Assembly (NCBI GenBank): GCA_964497715.1
Contig: CAZCDH010000002.1
Location: 1-49,027, forward strand
DNA: 49,027 bases
Direction: 5' to 3'
DNA from: JABHIB01 sp964497715
Lineage (GTDB): Archaea > Nanobdellota > Nanobdellia > SCGC-AAA011-G17 > PNOQ01
Shown piece after piece: positions 16,033-24,983 of this stretch. The notes below the pieces were generated by a model. That model was not told the DNA's origin. It saw only the letters and a program-made list of their open reading frames with translations, and ran no database searches. Numbering within the stretch: position 1 is the first letter of the stretch; every line of letters begins with the position of its first letter. A program made the translations under genes and the position numbers.

Positions 16033-16527
16033 TCACTCCGAAATATCACCAAACTTTGATTTCAATTCTTCTTGTACAACATCAAAATAATCATAAAATT
16101 TCTGAGTTAACTTCAAGAGTTTTGTTCTTCCAAATTTTTCAGAAGTAACAAACCCTTCTTCTTTTAATTTTCTAATGTGATCATAACATTTATTCCCACG
16201 AACTGAAACAACATCACATTGAATTGCAGGTTGTTTATATGCGACCACTGCCAAAGTTTTTTGAGTCGGCATATCAAGCTCAGCATTATCTAATAATTTC
16301 TCAGTTAAATAAAGATAACTCTTCTTTATGTTTAATTTCCATTTACCTGCCTCTTCAATTATCTCCAAAGCAGATTCTCTCCCCTCATAATCCTTTTGAA
16401 CCTCTTTAATCAGTGTTCTTAAATAACCTGCACTACCAATACCACATAATGCACTTAGCTCTTCGAACTTTAGAAATCTACCAGTTGTAAAAAGTACAGC
16501 CTCTATTTTATTTTTGTCATTAGACAT
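16033..16527 (-). CDS. scpB: Segregation and condensation protein B
   Basis: 164 aa with two winged-helix domains. IEAVLFTTGRFLKFEELSAL at the start and TQKTLAVVAYKQPAIQCDVV then VRGNKCYDHIRKLKEEGFV in the middle are the ScpB signature. It works with ScpA and SMC in chromosome organisation; neither partner is in the window. A TATA box near 16551-16558 lies at the end of the aRF1 gene, so it may have its own start of transcription. Confidence 0.92.
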   Translation of the reverse strand: MSNDKNKIEAVLFTTGRFLKFEELSALCGIGSAGYLRTLIKEVQKDYEGRESALEIIEEAGKWKLNIKKSYLYLTEKLLDNAELDMPTQKTLAVVAYKQPAIQCDVVSVRGNKCYDHIRKLKEEGFVTSEKFGRTKLLKLTQKFYDYFDVVQEELKSKFGDISE

Positions 16528-16560
16528 AACTCAGAAATAGCAAGAAAGGATTTAAATAAT

Positions 16561-17652
16561 TTACTGAAGTTCATATCTTAAGAATGCTGCAACTTTTCCA
16601 ATATTTCTTAATTGTTCACCCTCACGAGTCTCAACAGAAATCATAATAATCTCTGCACCAGTATCAACAGCTTTTTGTTCAAGTTTATCAATTAATTCTT
16701 GATCAGTTTTCTCAGAAACAAGAATTTTTTGAACTGCAGCCTTATCTAATGCATCAATCACATCTTTTTCACCATAGCAAACTTTCTTTGAACCTTTTGC
16801 AAGTTCAGAAAAGAAATCTTCCATTATTTGTTTCTCTTCAATTATGCTCTCTTCAGCAAGAGCCTCACTACTCTTATCAACAAGCTCATTCAAACCAAAC
16901 TCTCCAGTATAACTAAGGTCCTGAACACTTTTTATTTTAGCCTTAATTCGTGTATCCATGTAATATCCATCAATAAAATACTCCTTAGTAGGACCAGGAC
17001 CACCAACTAAAAGTCCTTTCATATCTTTCAACTCTAAGAACTCTTTATTTACAGCATCGCCAATTCTCTTAAAGAACTCATGCATTGCTTCTTCTCTTAA
17101 TCTAGCATATCTCTGTTGACTCTGACCACCCTTTGTGGTTTTCCCAGGAACATTTGAAGTAAAGCTAGCCAATTCAACAATTGCAGTCCCTTTTAACATA
17201 CCAATATTTCCTTCACGCCTATCAACAACAAGAAGGCCATAAGATTCTTTGTGCTCCATCATATCTTTAAGAATATCAGTAACAAATCTTTGATCACATC
17301 TGTATAACCTAGTCTGTAAAGGTTGAGGAGGTTCAACACTAAAAACTTCTATCTTAATTTGACTCTCATTTTTAGAAATATTTCCTGCGAATACAGCAAG
17401 ACCATTTTCTGGAGTTTTTTTATATAATCTAAGATGACGAATAACTTTCTCAATACTATCTATAACATTTTTTCTAGTTCTAGCATCTTTAATATTTGTA
17501 GCAGTGTGCTGCTCTTGAGAGAGATGTGCAATAATCTTATGAAGAGAATATCCTACAGGAATATAATAACTAACCAACTCGGTATGCCTTCCCCTATTAG
17601 AATCTAATTCATTAACAAATTTTTTCAACTTTAACTTTTCTTTCGTATCCAT
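16561..17652 (-). CDS. prf1: Peptide chain release factor aRF1 (NIKD variant)
   Basis: 363 aa, shorter than the roughly 400-420 aa typical of archaeal aRF1. Domain 1 has TATNIKD at residues 50-56 where TASNIKS is usual, and YRCDQRF (117-123), the Y-x-C-x-x-x-F stop-reading motif. Domain 2 has the catalytic KTTKGGQSQQRY (GGQ at 175-177). Domain 3 ends REGEQLRNIGKVAAFLRYEL. It should read all three stops, and UAA, UAG and UGA all end genes in this window. It follows ValRS with 1 base between. Confidence 0.95.
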   Translation of the reverse strand: MDTKEKLKLKKFVNELDSNRGRHTELVSYYIPVGYSLHKIIAHLSQEQHTATNIKDARTRKNVIDSIEKVIRHLRLYKKTPENGLAVFAGNISKNESQIKIEVFSVEPPQPLQTRLYRCDQRFVTDILKDMMEHKESYGLLVVDRREGNIGMLKGTAIVELASFTSNVPGKTTKGGQSQQRYARLREEAMHEFFKRIGDAVNKEFLELKDMKGLLVGGPGPTKEYFIDGYYMDTRIKAKIKSVQDLSYTGEFGLNELVDKSSEALAEESIIEEKQIMEDFFSELAKGSKKVCYGEKDVIDALDKAAVQKILVSEKTDQELIDKLEQKAVDTGAEIIMISVETREGEQLRNIGKVAAFLRYELQ

Positions 17653-17653
17653 C

Positions 17654-20047
17654 TTAAAATAGTATTCTTAGTTTACTTCCAACTTCAATATCTTTTGCAC
17701 AACTAACAGATTTCAAGTCACCTAAACTATCTCTCAATAAACTTTCATCATCTGCACAAAGAGTTAGAGAAATCTCTGCTTTTAAAGATTTGTTATGTTT
17801 TGCCTTAGTCTGCCTAATCTCCGTAATTACTTCAACAAATCTATCCCAAACCCCTTCATTATGTTCATCTTTCAGTTGTTTATCATATTTACTAAACTCA
17901 GAGATATGAATACTTTCACAATCTTCAAATTTGTATAGGTGATAAATCTCCTCTGTAATGTAAGGCATAATTGGAGCAAATAATTTTAAACTATTTAGAA
18001 TCAAATATTTCAAAGTGTATTGTGCACTTCTTCTTGAACTCTCTCCGCGACTATCAGGATTGTATAACCTATCTTTAGCAATCTCTAAATAATTATCACA
18101 AATCTGATTCCAGAAAAAAGACTCTGTAAGAGATTTTGCTTTAGAATACTCATATTTTCCAAAAAGTTCATGCACTTCTTTTACCATATTATTAAACTTA
18201 GATAAAATTCCCTTATCTATAGAATCTAATTTTGTAGATTTATTATCAAAATCTTCAAGATGCATAATAGAGAATTTAGATGCATTCCACAATTTATTAA
18301 TCATCTTTACACCAGTCATAACATCATCTTCAAGATATGAATAATCTTTCCCTAAAGATGAACCTGATGCCCAGAATCTCATAGCATCTGCACCATACTT
18401 ATCTAATATTGTCCGAGGATTAACAACATTGCCTTTTGACTTTGACATCTTCTCCTTATTCGGATCAAGAACAAATCCAGAGATAGCAACATCTTTCCAA
18501 GGAATCTCACCACAATTATAAATTCCTTTAACAATAGTATAAAACGCCCAAGTTCTAATTATATCATGTGCTTGTGGCCTCAAAGACATAGGATACATTT
18601 TTTCAAATTTAACATTATTATACTCGCTACTTTTATCTCCTGCCCAGTTTAAAACAATCTGAGGAGTTAAAGAGGAAGTTGCCCAAGTATCCATAACATC
18701 TTGTTCAGGAACAAAATTATCAGAACCGCAAGAACATTTCTTCAAAGGTTTATCTTTAAATGGATCAACAGGTAATTGTTTTTCATCAGCAATAATCTCA
18801 GAACCACAATCTTCACAATGCCAAAGAGGAAAAGAGATTCCATAAAATCTCTGTCTAGAAATGCTCCAATCCCAACTTAAGTTTTTTACCCAATTAACAT
18901 ATCTTGTTTTCATAAATTCAGGATACCAATTTATTTTATCAGCAGCCTTAATCAATTTAGTTTTATTTTTAAGAACTTCAATAAACCACTGTTTTGAAGC
19001 TAGAAATTCTATCTCGGTTCCACATTTATCATGAACATTAACAGCATGCTCAATAGATTTTGTATTAACCAATAATTTTTCATTTTCTAAATCTTCTAAA
19101 ATCTTCAGCCTTGCCTCTTTTAATTTTAAACCAGAATAAGAATTAGCAAGATCATTCATTTTACCTTCTTTAGTTAAAACAATACGTGGATCTAAATCTC
19201 TTTTAGAGATTGCTTCAACATCATACTTATCACCATAACTACAAATCATCAAAACACCTGTACCTTTTTCAGGATCAGCAGATTCATCAGCAAAAATAGG
19301 GACTTCATAATCGAATAATGGAACCTTAGCACTCTTACCAACAATTTTTTTATATTTTTTATCCTCTGGATGCACATAAATACAAACACATGCTGGAATC
19401 AATTCTGGACGAGTAGTAGAGACTACCAAATCTTTTCCATCAACTTTAAAAACAATATCATTAAAACTTGATTTGAAATTTTTATCTTCCAACTCGGCCT
19501 GAGCAATAGCAGTTTTACAATTAACACACCACATGGTTGGTGCAGTCTTTAATTTGACTAATTTTTTCTTATACAAATCAATGAAAGACTTTTGAGAAGT
19601 TTTCATAGAATGTTCATCAATTGTTGAATAAGTTGTATCAAAATCACAACTCATACAGATATTCTTCCAATCTTGGATAAAATCAGGTTTAACTTCTTTA
19701 ACAGTTTTTTGACACAATTTAACAAAATCTGATTTACTCATAGAGTTATGTTTGACCTTCTTTAATTTTTCAACCAATCTCTCAGTAGGTAGACCATTAT
19801 CATCAGTACCAAAAGGAAAGAAAACATTCTTACCATTCATCCTATGATACCTAACAAGAAAATCTTGTTGGGAATATGAAAATGCATGTCCAATATGCAT
19901 ATCTCCAGAAACAGTTGGAGGAGGAGTATCTACAGAATAAATTTCTTTTTTACTCTTTGGATCAAATTTATAGATTCCTTCTTTCTTCCAAAATTCATCC
20001 CATTTCTTTTCAGAAACTTTAAAATCATATTTTTTAGGTAACTTCAT
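17654..20047 (-). CDS. valS: Valyl-tRNA synthetase
   Basis: About 797 aa class I synthetase. TPPPTVSGDMHIGHAFSYSQ holds the HIGH motif (51-54); an editing domain follows (STTRPELIPACV), then WDWSISRQRFYG, zinc-type cysteine pairs (HCEDCGSE, KCSCGSDN) and EKMSKSKGN (KMSKS). The anticodon-binding part is C-terminal, with a short end. ATG at 20047 is chosen; an upstream in-frame TTG at 20059 has no supporting site. It is likely co-transcribed with aRF1. Confidence 0.96.
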   Translation of the reverse strand: MKLPKKYDFKVSEKKWDEFWKKEGIYKFDPKSKKEIYSVDTPPPTVSGDMHIGHAFSYSQQDFLVRYHRMNGKNVFFPFGTDDNGLPTERLVEKLKKVKHNSMSKSDFVKLCQKTVKEVKPDFIQDWKNICMSCDFDTTYSTIDEHSMKTSQKSFIDLYKKKLVKLKTAPTMWCVNCKTAIAQAELEDKNFKSSFNDIVFKVDGKDLVVSTTRPELIPACVCIYVHPEDKKYKKIVGKSAKVPLFDYEVPIFADESADPEKGTGVLMICSYGDKYDVEAISKRDLDPRIVLTKEGKMNDLANSYSGLKLKEARLKILEDLENEKLLVNTKSIEHAVNVHDKCGTEIEFLASKQWFIEVLKNKTKLIKAADKINWYPEFMKTRYVNWVKNLSWDWSISRQRFYGISFPLWHCEDCGSEIIADEKQLPVDPFKDKPLKKCSCGSDNFVPEQDVMDTWATSSLTPQIVLNWAGDKSSEYNNVKFEKMYPMSLRPQAHDIIRTWAFYTIVKGIYNCGEIPWKDVAISGFVLDPNKEKMSKSKGNVVNPRTILDKYGADAMRFWASGSSLGKDYSYLEDDVMTGVKMINKLWNASKFSIMHLEDFDNKSTKLDSIDKGILSKFNNMVKEVHELFGKYEYSKAKSLTESFFWNQICDNYLEIAKDRLYNPDSRGESSRRSAQYTLKYLILNSLKLFAPIMPYITEEIYHLYKFEDCESIHISEFSKYDKQLKDEHNEGVWDRFVEVITEIRQTKAKHNKSLKAEISLTLCADDESLLRDSLGDLKSVSCAKDIEVGSKLRILF

Positions 20048-20096
20048 ACTACTAATCAAATCTCAAAGTTTTTATTTAAAACTTTCTAATATAGAA

Positions 20097-20912
20097 CTAA
20101 AAATTCATAGTTTTGCGATTATGTGTAGCAACAAGAGTAATAGGATCTATAGACATACCGTCCCTAGCGGCAATAGTCTGTATTTTTGATTGCATTTGAA
20201 TTTGCCTTGCTTGATAAATCGGATCTTTCTCAATCATTTTTTGACCAAAATGAGTAATAATTACTAATTGAGGTTTAACTTCTTTAACAATTTTTACACA
20301 ATCTTCAGAAGAAAGATTATTTTTATCTTTATACCCAAACGGACTGAGACTATTAAGGATTAAAATATCGCAACCTTTCAAATCTTCAACTACCTCAGAA
20401 GAATACTCAGTATCAGAGCTGTAACCTAAAGTAAAACTACCGTTGCTAAACTTAAAACCTATGCCATGAGGATCCTTGTGTTTAGTTTTTAATGCTGTAA
20501 TATTAATATTATTATTAAATTTGACTTTATGTCCCGCATCCAATGCAAGGTATTTTTCAATCTGTTGCCTATGGTCCTTAGTTAAATAAGGGCGCCTATT
20601 ATCATTGCCATAAACTACTGACCTACTAGCAAGCAAAATACCAGATTTATCCAAACCAGAATGAGTCATAGCTTCAATCATAATATTGACATCATTACAA
20701 TGATCCAACATAGAATTACTAGCCAATAAAACACTAGTCTCCCTAGGGTTTATATTGTACTCTCTTGCCCTAACAAGTGCACCAGGACCAGGATCCACAT
20801 GAAACTGGATACCACTGATTCTTAAAATGATTCCTCCAGAAGCTCTTAATTGTCTTCCGACAGAAAACCTACCACCTCCTGTTCCAAGAAACACTATTTC
20901 ATTTAAAGGCAT
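20097..20912 (-). CDS. Metallo-beta-lactamase-fold protein with degenerate metal site
   Basis: 271 aa. FLGTGGGRFSV start, HVDPGPGAL (the buried Asp strand), TKHKDPHGIGF, YSSDTEY and VIITHFGQKM follow the MBL order. However, the signature HxHxDH is SNSMLDH (65-71): both first histidines are Ser while D-H remain. It may bind one metal or act non-catalytically. The start is ATG at 20912; a TTG at 20918 is possible. Homologues in other archaea normally keep the histidines, to my knowledge. Substrate unknown. Confidence 0.8.
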   Translation of the reverse strand: MPLNEIVFLGTGGGRFSVGRQLRASGGIILRISGIQFHVDPGPGALVRAREYNINPRETSVLLASNSMLDHCNDVNIMIEAMTHSGLDKSGILLASRSVVYGNDNRRPYLTKDHRQQIEKYLALDAGHKVKFNNNINITALKTKHKDPHGIGFKFSNGSFTLGYSSDTEYSSEVVEDLKGCDILILNSLSPFGYKDKNNLSSEDCVKIVKEVKPQLVIITHFGQKMIEKDPIYQARQIQMQSKIQTIAARDGMSIDPITLVATHNRKTMNF

Positions 20913-20998
20913 ACTCAAAATTAGATAACCTTAAATCACTTTTAAAGATATATGAGATATATGTAAATTAACTGTAAAAATTTTGATACTTCGAAAGA

Positions 20999-21006
20999 TT
21001 TAAATA
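20999..21006 (+). promoter_or_regulatory. TATA box of tRNA-Phe
   Basis: TTTAAATA ending 27 bases before the first tRNA base, placing transcription start a few bases upstream of the mature 5' end. Confidence 0.6.
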
Positions 21007-21032
21007 GCAAATTAGAAATACAAAAGGCATAC

Positions 21033-21106
21033 GGGACGGTAGCTCAGTCTGGGAGAGCGCTAGACTGAAGATCTAGATGTCGGGGGTTCAAATCCCCCTC
21101 GTCCCA
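21033..21106 (+). tRNA. tRNA-Phe (anticodon GAA)
   Basis: 74 bases. Acceptor stem 21033-21039 (GGGACGG) pairs with 21099-21105 with one G-U; the D-arm is around AGCTCAG...GAGCG; the anticodon stem CTAGA/TCTAG encloses loop CTGAAGA with anticodon GAA; T-arm GGGGG/CCCCC with loop TTCAAAT; discriminator A at 21106. No intron and no encoded CCA (TAA follows). Only 24 bases separate it from the next start codon. Confidence 0.97.
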
Positions 21107-21130
21107 TAAAATTAGGTGAATTCTTAAAAA

Positions 21131-22297
21131 ATGGGACTAGAAAAAATAATCAAAAAAAGTAAAAACCTCATATTAGGTTCACTAATTGCAGCACAAGCTA
21201 TCTCTTTTGGAGGTTGTGAAAGCAAGATTACTGTACCAGAAGAAGAAAACGTACCATATATAGAATATCAAAACGAAGAAACAAATCAAGAAGGCCAAGT
21301 AACATTTGAAACAGGTGAAACATTACAAATTCTAGATCAAGAAACACAAGAACCGATAGAAGACATAGCAATAAATTATTACACAGATGATTCAGAAGAA
21401 TATAGAATTCTAACGATTACAGATGAAACAGATACCTATCTCCCAGCAAGAAGATATCTAGCTAATTTTGAGAACGAAACAGTTTCATTACAAAGATCAC
21501 AAAATCAAGAATACACATTTAGAGAACTATCAGAAAATGAAAGAGGACCATTTATGAAATATATGAAAGAAAATATTGAAAACACAAATAATTCACAAAG
21601 AACTACAGATTGTTCAAATTACATAAGAACAAATAGAGGAGATGAAGTACTTAGAGGAGATAATATTGTTGATAAAATGATAACCTATTTTGTGCCACAT
21701 GGAGGAGTATTAGTAGAAATAGTAAATTTCTTACAAAATCTTGAGGCAATTATTGAAGGATATAATAATTTTGAAGAAATGACTCTTTCAAATAATTGGG
21801 ATTCATATTCTTTATCTACAAACGAACAAAATAGTCAATTATGTGGATTACTAATAGAAAGCAATCAACCAGTTATTAATAGCTTTACAAAAAGCATAAT
21901 AGAAGAGGGAGAGTATCAAGGATATTATAAAATAGAATTAGATGTAACTGATCTAATTACTTATTTAGATGGAACAACTGACAAAACCATATCATGTACA
22001 GGAGATGGAGAGGAGCATAACCTGTACCAATGGTTAACATTTCAGAATCTAACACATCCAGGTCATGGGTGGGGGCAATGGAGTATTAATACAGATCAAG
22101 TAATATCGGAAGAAAGGGTGATATTTTCACAAATAATGGCAGGAATACCACCTCACGCATTACCTGGAGATTATCTGATCTATGGGAGAATATATGATGA
22201 CACTTGTGAATTCTGGCCAGAAGGCCATTGGGAATATAATCAATTAAACGTAGGATATACAGATACATTAGAAATCACAATTCAACCAAGAAAATAA
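21131..22297 (+). CDS. Putative surface lipoprotein
   Basis: 388 aa. Basic n-region (MGLEKIIKKSKN), hydrophobic core and a lipobox-like SFGGC at residues about 25-29, then a Glu/Thr/Asn-rich secreted body with no recognised domain; pairs of cysteines lie near TTDCSNY, QLCGLL, TISCTGD and DTCEFW. An AGGTGAA Shine-Dalgarno (21114-21120) lies 10 bases before the ATG. No TATA box fits between the tRNA and this gene, so it is probably co-transcribed with tRNA-Phe. Function unknown. Confidence 0.75.
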   Translation: MGLEKIIKKSKNLILGSLIAAQAISFGGCESKITVPEEENVPYIEYQNEETNQEGQVTFETGETLQILDQETQEPIEDIAINYYTDDSEEYRILTITDETDTYLPARRYLANFENETVSLQRSQNQEYTFRELSENERGPFMKYMKENIENTNNSQRTTDCSNYIRTNRGDEVLRGDNIVDKMITYFVPHGGVLVEIVNFLQNLEAIIEGYNNFEEMTLSNNWDSYSLSTNEQNSQLCGLLIESNQPVINSFTKSIIEEGEYQGYYKIELDVTDLITYLDGTTDKTISCTGDGEEHNLYQWLTFQNLTHPGHGWGQWSINTDQVISEERVIFSQIMAGIPPHALPGDYLIYGRIYDDTCEFWPEGHWEYNQLNVGYTDTLEITIQPRK

Positions 22298-22303
22298 GAA
22301 AAC

Positions 22304-22312
22304 TTATAAATA
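22304..22312 (+). promoter_or_regulatory. TATA box of the KRGA pilin-like gene
   Basis: TTATAAATA, centred about 38 bases before the ATG. Predicted start leaves a short leader with AGGTGAT (22333-22339) six bases before the start codon. Confidence 0.5.
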
Positions 22313-22345
22313 AAGATATTCTAAATTAACATAGGTGATTAATTA

Positions 22346-22867
22346 ATGAAAACTCATTCTAGTAAAAGAGGAGCAATAGAACTATCAATGACAACAATAA
22401 TAGTAGTAGTCATTGGAGTAACATTATTAACACTAGGATTAACTTTTGTAAAAAACATCATGGGTGGAGCAGAAGGAATAAGCGAAGAAGCTTTCACTGA
22501 AGCAGATAGAATGATTAGAGACATGATGGGAAGTGATGAAGAATTTTATATATCGGGAATTACATTTAATGTTAGACCTGGTGAAAGAATAACTGCAGGA
22601 GTGGGAGTAAGAGATTATAACAACTGGACAACACTTGTACTAACCCCTGAAGTAACAGGTGGAGAATGTAGTGCAGATTGGATTTTACTTCCAGAGAGTA
22701 CACTAAATACAAATCCTGGAGATTTAACATCGATTCCATTCCAAATACTTGTCCCAGGAGGTACACCCGTCGGACCAACTTGTTTTTACACAATAACGGC
22801 AACTTCGGCAAACCCTTCACAAGTTTATGGATATAAAACAATAATTGTTAATCTAGTGAGTGATTAA
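22346..22867 (+). CDS. Pilin-like class III signal protein (KRGAIEL)
   Basis: 173 aa. MKTHSSKRGAIELSMTTI then a hydrophobic helix (IIVVVIGVTLLTLGLTFV): the KRG|A-x-E pattern is a class III signal variant in which Glu follows the cut, as in archaellins and pilins. The rest is a small beta-rich domain (ITFNVRPGERITAGVGV, ILVPGGTPVGPTC) with cysteines. It stands alone, away from the main pilin-like locus, after a lipoprotein. A T-rich tract after the stop may end its transcript. Confidence 0.75.
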   Translation: MKTHSSKRGAIELSMTTIIVVVIGVTLLTLGLTFVKNIMGGAEGISEEAFTEADRMIRDMMGSDEEFYISGITFNVRPGERITAGVGVRDYNNWTTLVLTPEVTGGECSADWILLPESTLNTNPGDLTSIPFQILVPGGTPVGPTCFYTITATSANPSQVYGYKTIIVNLVSD

Positions 22868-22873
22868 ACAAAC

Positions 22874-22881
22874 TTTATATA
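22874..22881 (+). promoter_or_regulatory. TATA box of cysS
   Basis: TTTATATA centred 26 bases before the ATG at 22904, implying a leaderless transcript. The T-rich run 22882-22902 between box and start may also terminate the upstream gene. Confidence 0.55.
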
Positions 22882-22903
22882 CTTCTTTTTTCTTTTATTT
22901 TCT

Positions 22904-24253
22904 ATGAAACTTTACAATACCCTATCAAAAAAGAAAGAGAAATTCAAACCTTTGAAAAAGAAAGAGGTTGGAATGTATGTTTGCGGTCCAACGATTTATG
23001 ATTATGGTCATTTGGGACACGGACGTTCTGCAGTAAATTTTGATGTAATAAGAAGATATCTAGAATTCAAAGGATATAAAGTAAATTTTATTTTTAATTA
23101 TACAGACATAGATGACAAAATAATAGAAAGGGCGAACAAGGATAAAATTTCAATATCCGAATTAACAAAAAAATTCACAAAAATATACAATGAAGATTAT
23201 AATGAATTGAATGTTCTAAAACCAACTAAAAATCCAAAACCTACAAAGCACATTAAAGAGATAATAGAAATAATAAAAGATCTTGAAAAAAATGAATTTA
23301 CTTATCAACTAGAAGACGGGTTGTATTTTAACACATCAAAATTCAAAGGATATGGGAAATTATCTCATCAAGATGTTAAACAACTTCAGGCTGGAAGAAG
23401 AATAAAAAAAGATGAGAATAAAAAAAACTATAGAGATTTTGTAATCTGGAAATTAGCAAAAAAGGGAGAGCCTGCTTGGAAAAGTCCTTGGGGAGAAGGA
23501 AGACCTGGATGGCACATAGAATGTTCTGCAATGTCAAAAACATATTTAGGAAAAACTTTTGACATACATGGTGGAGGACAAGATTTAATATTCCCTCACC
23601 ACGAAAATGAAATAGCACAATCAGAGGCGGCAAATAAAAAGCCTTTTGCAAATTACTGGTTACATAACGGATTCATACAAGTAAATAAAGAAAAAATGTC
23701 AAAATCATTAGGGAATTTCTTTACACTAAAAGAAGCATTCAAAGAATATGATCCCATGGTTGTAAGATATATGATCATCTCGGCACACTACAGAGCACCT
23801 ATAGATTTTTCAAAACAAAATCTAGAACAAGCAAAAAACTCATTAGACAGAATAAGAGAATTTGTGACTAGTGCTAAAAAATCAAAAAATAACCTGGATA
23901 AAAAATTAATACAAAAAACAGAAAAAGAATTCATAGAAGCAATGGACAATGATTTTGATACTCCGAAAGCATTGGCAACAATTTTCCAATTTATTAGAGA
24001 ATCTAATAAACTTGAAAACGGGAAAAATGCATATGATTTGATAATTAAATTTGATAAAACTCTTGGACTAAATCTGAACAAAATAAAAGATGAAGAAACT
24101 CCAGAAGAAGTAAAAAAACTACTAATAAAAAGAGAAACTGCAAGAACTGAAAAAGACTGGAAAGAAGCAGATAGATTAAGAAATGAGATTAAAAAAATAG
24201 GATATATCATTGAAGACTCAAAAGAAGGATTACAAATAAAAAGAATCAAATAG
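22904..24253 (+). CDS. cysS: Cysteinyl-tRNA synthetase
   Basis: 449 aa class I synthetase. CGPTIYDYGHLGHGRSAV carries the first zinc Cys and the HIGH-equivalent HLGH; WHIECSAMSKTYLGKTFDIH and FPHHENEIAQSE give the remaining zinc ligands and active-site face; KEKMSKSLGNF is KMSKS. The C-terminal helical anticodon domain is present (RDSRNEI-like RLRNEIKKIGYIIED). Length is normal. Its own TATA box sits 26 bases upstream. Confidence 0.96.
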   Translation: MKLYNTLSKKKEKFKPLKKKEVGMYVCGPTIYDYGHLGHGRSAVNFDVIRRYLEFKGYKVNFIFNYTDIDDKIIERANKDKISISELTKKFTKIYNEDYNELNVLKPTKNPKPTKHIKEIIEIIKDLEKNEFTYQLEDGLYFNTSKFKGYGKLSHQDVKQLQAGRRIKKDENKKNYRDFVIWKLAKKGEPAWKSPWGEGRPGWHIECSAMSKTYLGKTFDIHGGGQDLIFPHHENEIAQSEAANKKPFANYWLHNGFIQVNKEKMSKSLGNFFTLKEAFKEYDPMVVRYMIISAHYRAPIDFSKQNLEQAKNSLDRIREFVTSAKKSKNNLDKKLIQKTEKEFIEAMDNDFDTPKALATIFQFIRESNKLENGKNAYDLIIKFDKTLGLNLNKIKDEETPEEVKKLLIKRETARTEKDWKEADRLRNEIKKIGYIIEDSKEGLQIKRIK

Positions 24254-24258
24254 AAACA

Positions 24259-24266
24259 TTTTTAAA
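24259..24266 (+). promoter_or_regulatory. TATA box of the S19e operon
   Basis: TTTTTAAA centred about 32 bases before the S19e ATG, right after the cysS stop; predicted leader of a few bases. Confidence 0.45.
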
Positions 24267-24294
24267 CAAAAGCTAAGCCTTTCAAGGATATAAT

Positions 24295-24723
24295 ATGGCA
24301 ATTGACGATATAAAAGCAAATGAATTGATAGAAAAATCAGCTCAGGAATTAAAAAAGATAGATGTAATCAAAGCTCCAGAGTGGGCTAAATTTGCAAAAA
24401 CTGGAGCACATAAAGAAAGGCCTCCTGTAGAAAGAGACTGGTGGTTTACTAGAGCTGCAGCAATATTAAGAAAAGTGTATACACTTGGACCAATAGGGAC
24501 AGCAAAATTAAGAGTTAAATACGGTGGAAAACAGTCTAGAGGAAGTAGACCTGAAAAATTCAAAAAAGGTTCTGGAAACATAATTAGAACAATATTACAA
24601 CAATTAGAAAAAGCAGAACTGATCACACAAACTAAAAAAGGAGTACATCACGGAAGAGTGTTGACTCCAAAAGGACAATCCTTTTTGAATAAAGTAGCAA
24701 AAGATGCAAAAAAATCAGAATAA
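24295..24723 (+). CDS. rps19e: Ribosomal protein S19e
   Basis: 142 aa. PEWAKFAKTGAHKERPP, DWWFTRAAAILRKVY, VKYGGKQSRGSRP and ILQQLEKAEL are the family landmarks. Small-subunit head protein. First gene of a ribosomal operon; the PDCD5 start lies inside its last codons (20-base overlap). Confidence 0.97.
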   Translation: MAIDDIKANELIEKSAQELKKIDVIKAPEWAKFAKTGAHKERPPVERDWWFTRAAAILRKVYTLGPIGTAKLRVKYGGKQSRGSRPEKFKKGSGNIIRTILQQLEKAELITQTKKGVHHGRVLTPKGQSFLNKVAKDAKKSE

Positions 24724-24982
24724 TCAAGAAGAATTAATAAAATTACAACAACAGCTAGATCAATTAGAAAGATTAGCTAAACAACATATGACAAGAGAAG
24801 CAATCGAAAGATATGGGAACATAAAAATAGCCCATCAAGAACTTTCAATTCAACTGATTCTCTTGATAACACAATCAATTGAAAAAAATCAATTGAGAGG
24901 AAAAATTACAGATGAACAATTAAAAACTCTGTTAAGAGAAATTCAAAATCAAAAAAGACAAACAAAAATAAAATTTAAATAA
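24704..24982 (+). CDS. PDCD5-family DNA-binding protein
   Basis: 92 aa, helical and charged. Contains EELIKLQQQLDQLERLAKQ, then REAIERYGNIKIAHQELS and QLRGKITDEQLKTLLREI, the conserved core of the archaeal PDCD5/TFAR19 family. The usual ribosomal neighbours (S19e before, L39e after) support the call. Exact role in archaea unclear; related proteins bind DNA or assist folding. Confidence 0.88.
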   Translation: MQKNQNNQEELIKLQQQLDQLERLAKQHMTREAIERYGNIKIAHQELSIQLILLITQSIEKNQLRGKITDEQLKTLLREIQNQKRQTKIKFK

Positions 24983-24983
24983 A

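Noticed and set aside
16561..17652. Stop codon reassignment suggested by the NIKD motif
   Set aside because: All three stop codons end well-supported genes in this window and no conserved gene shows in-frame stops.
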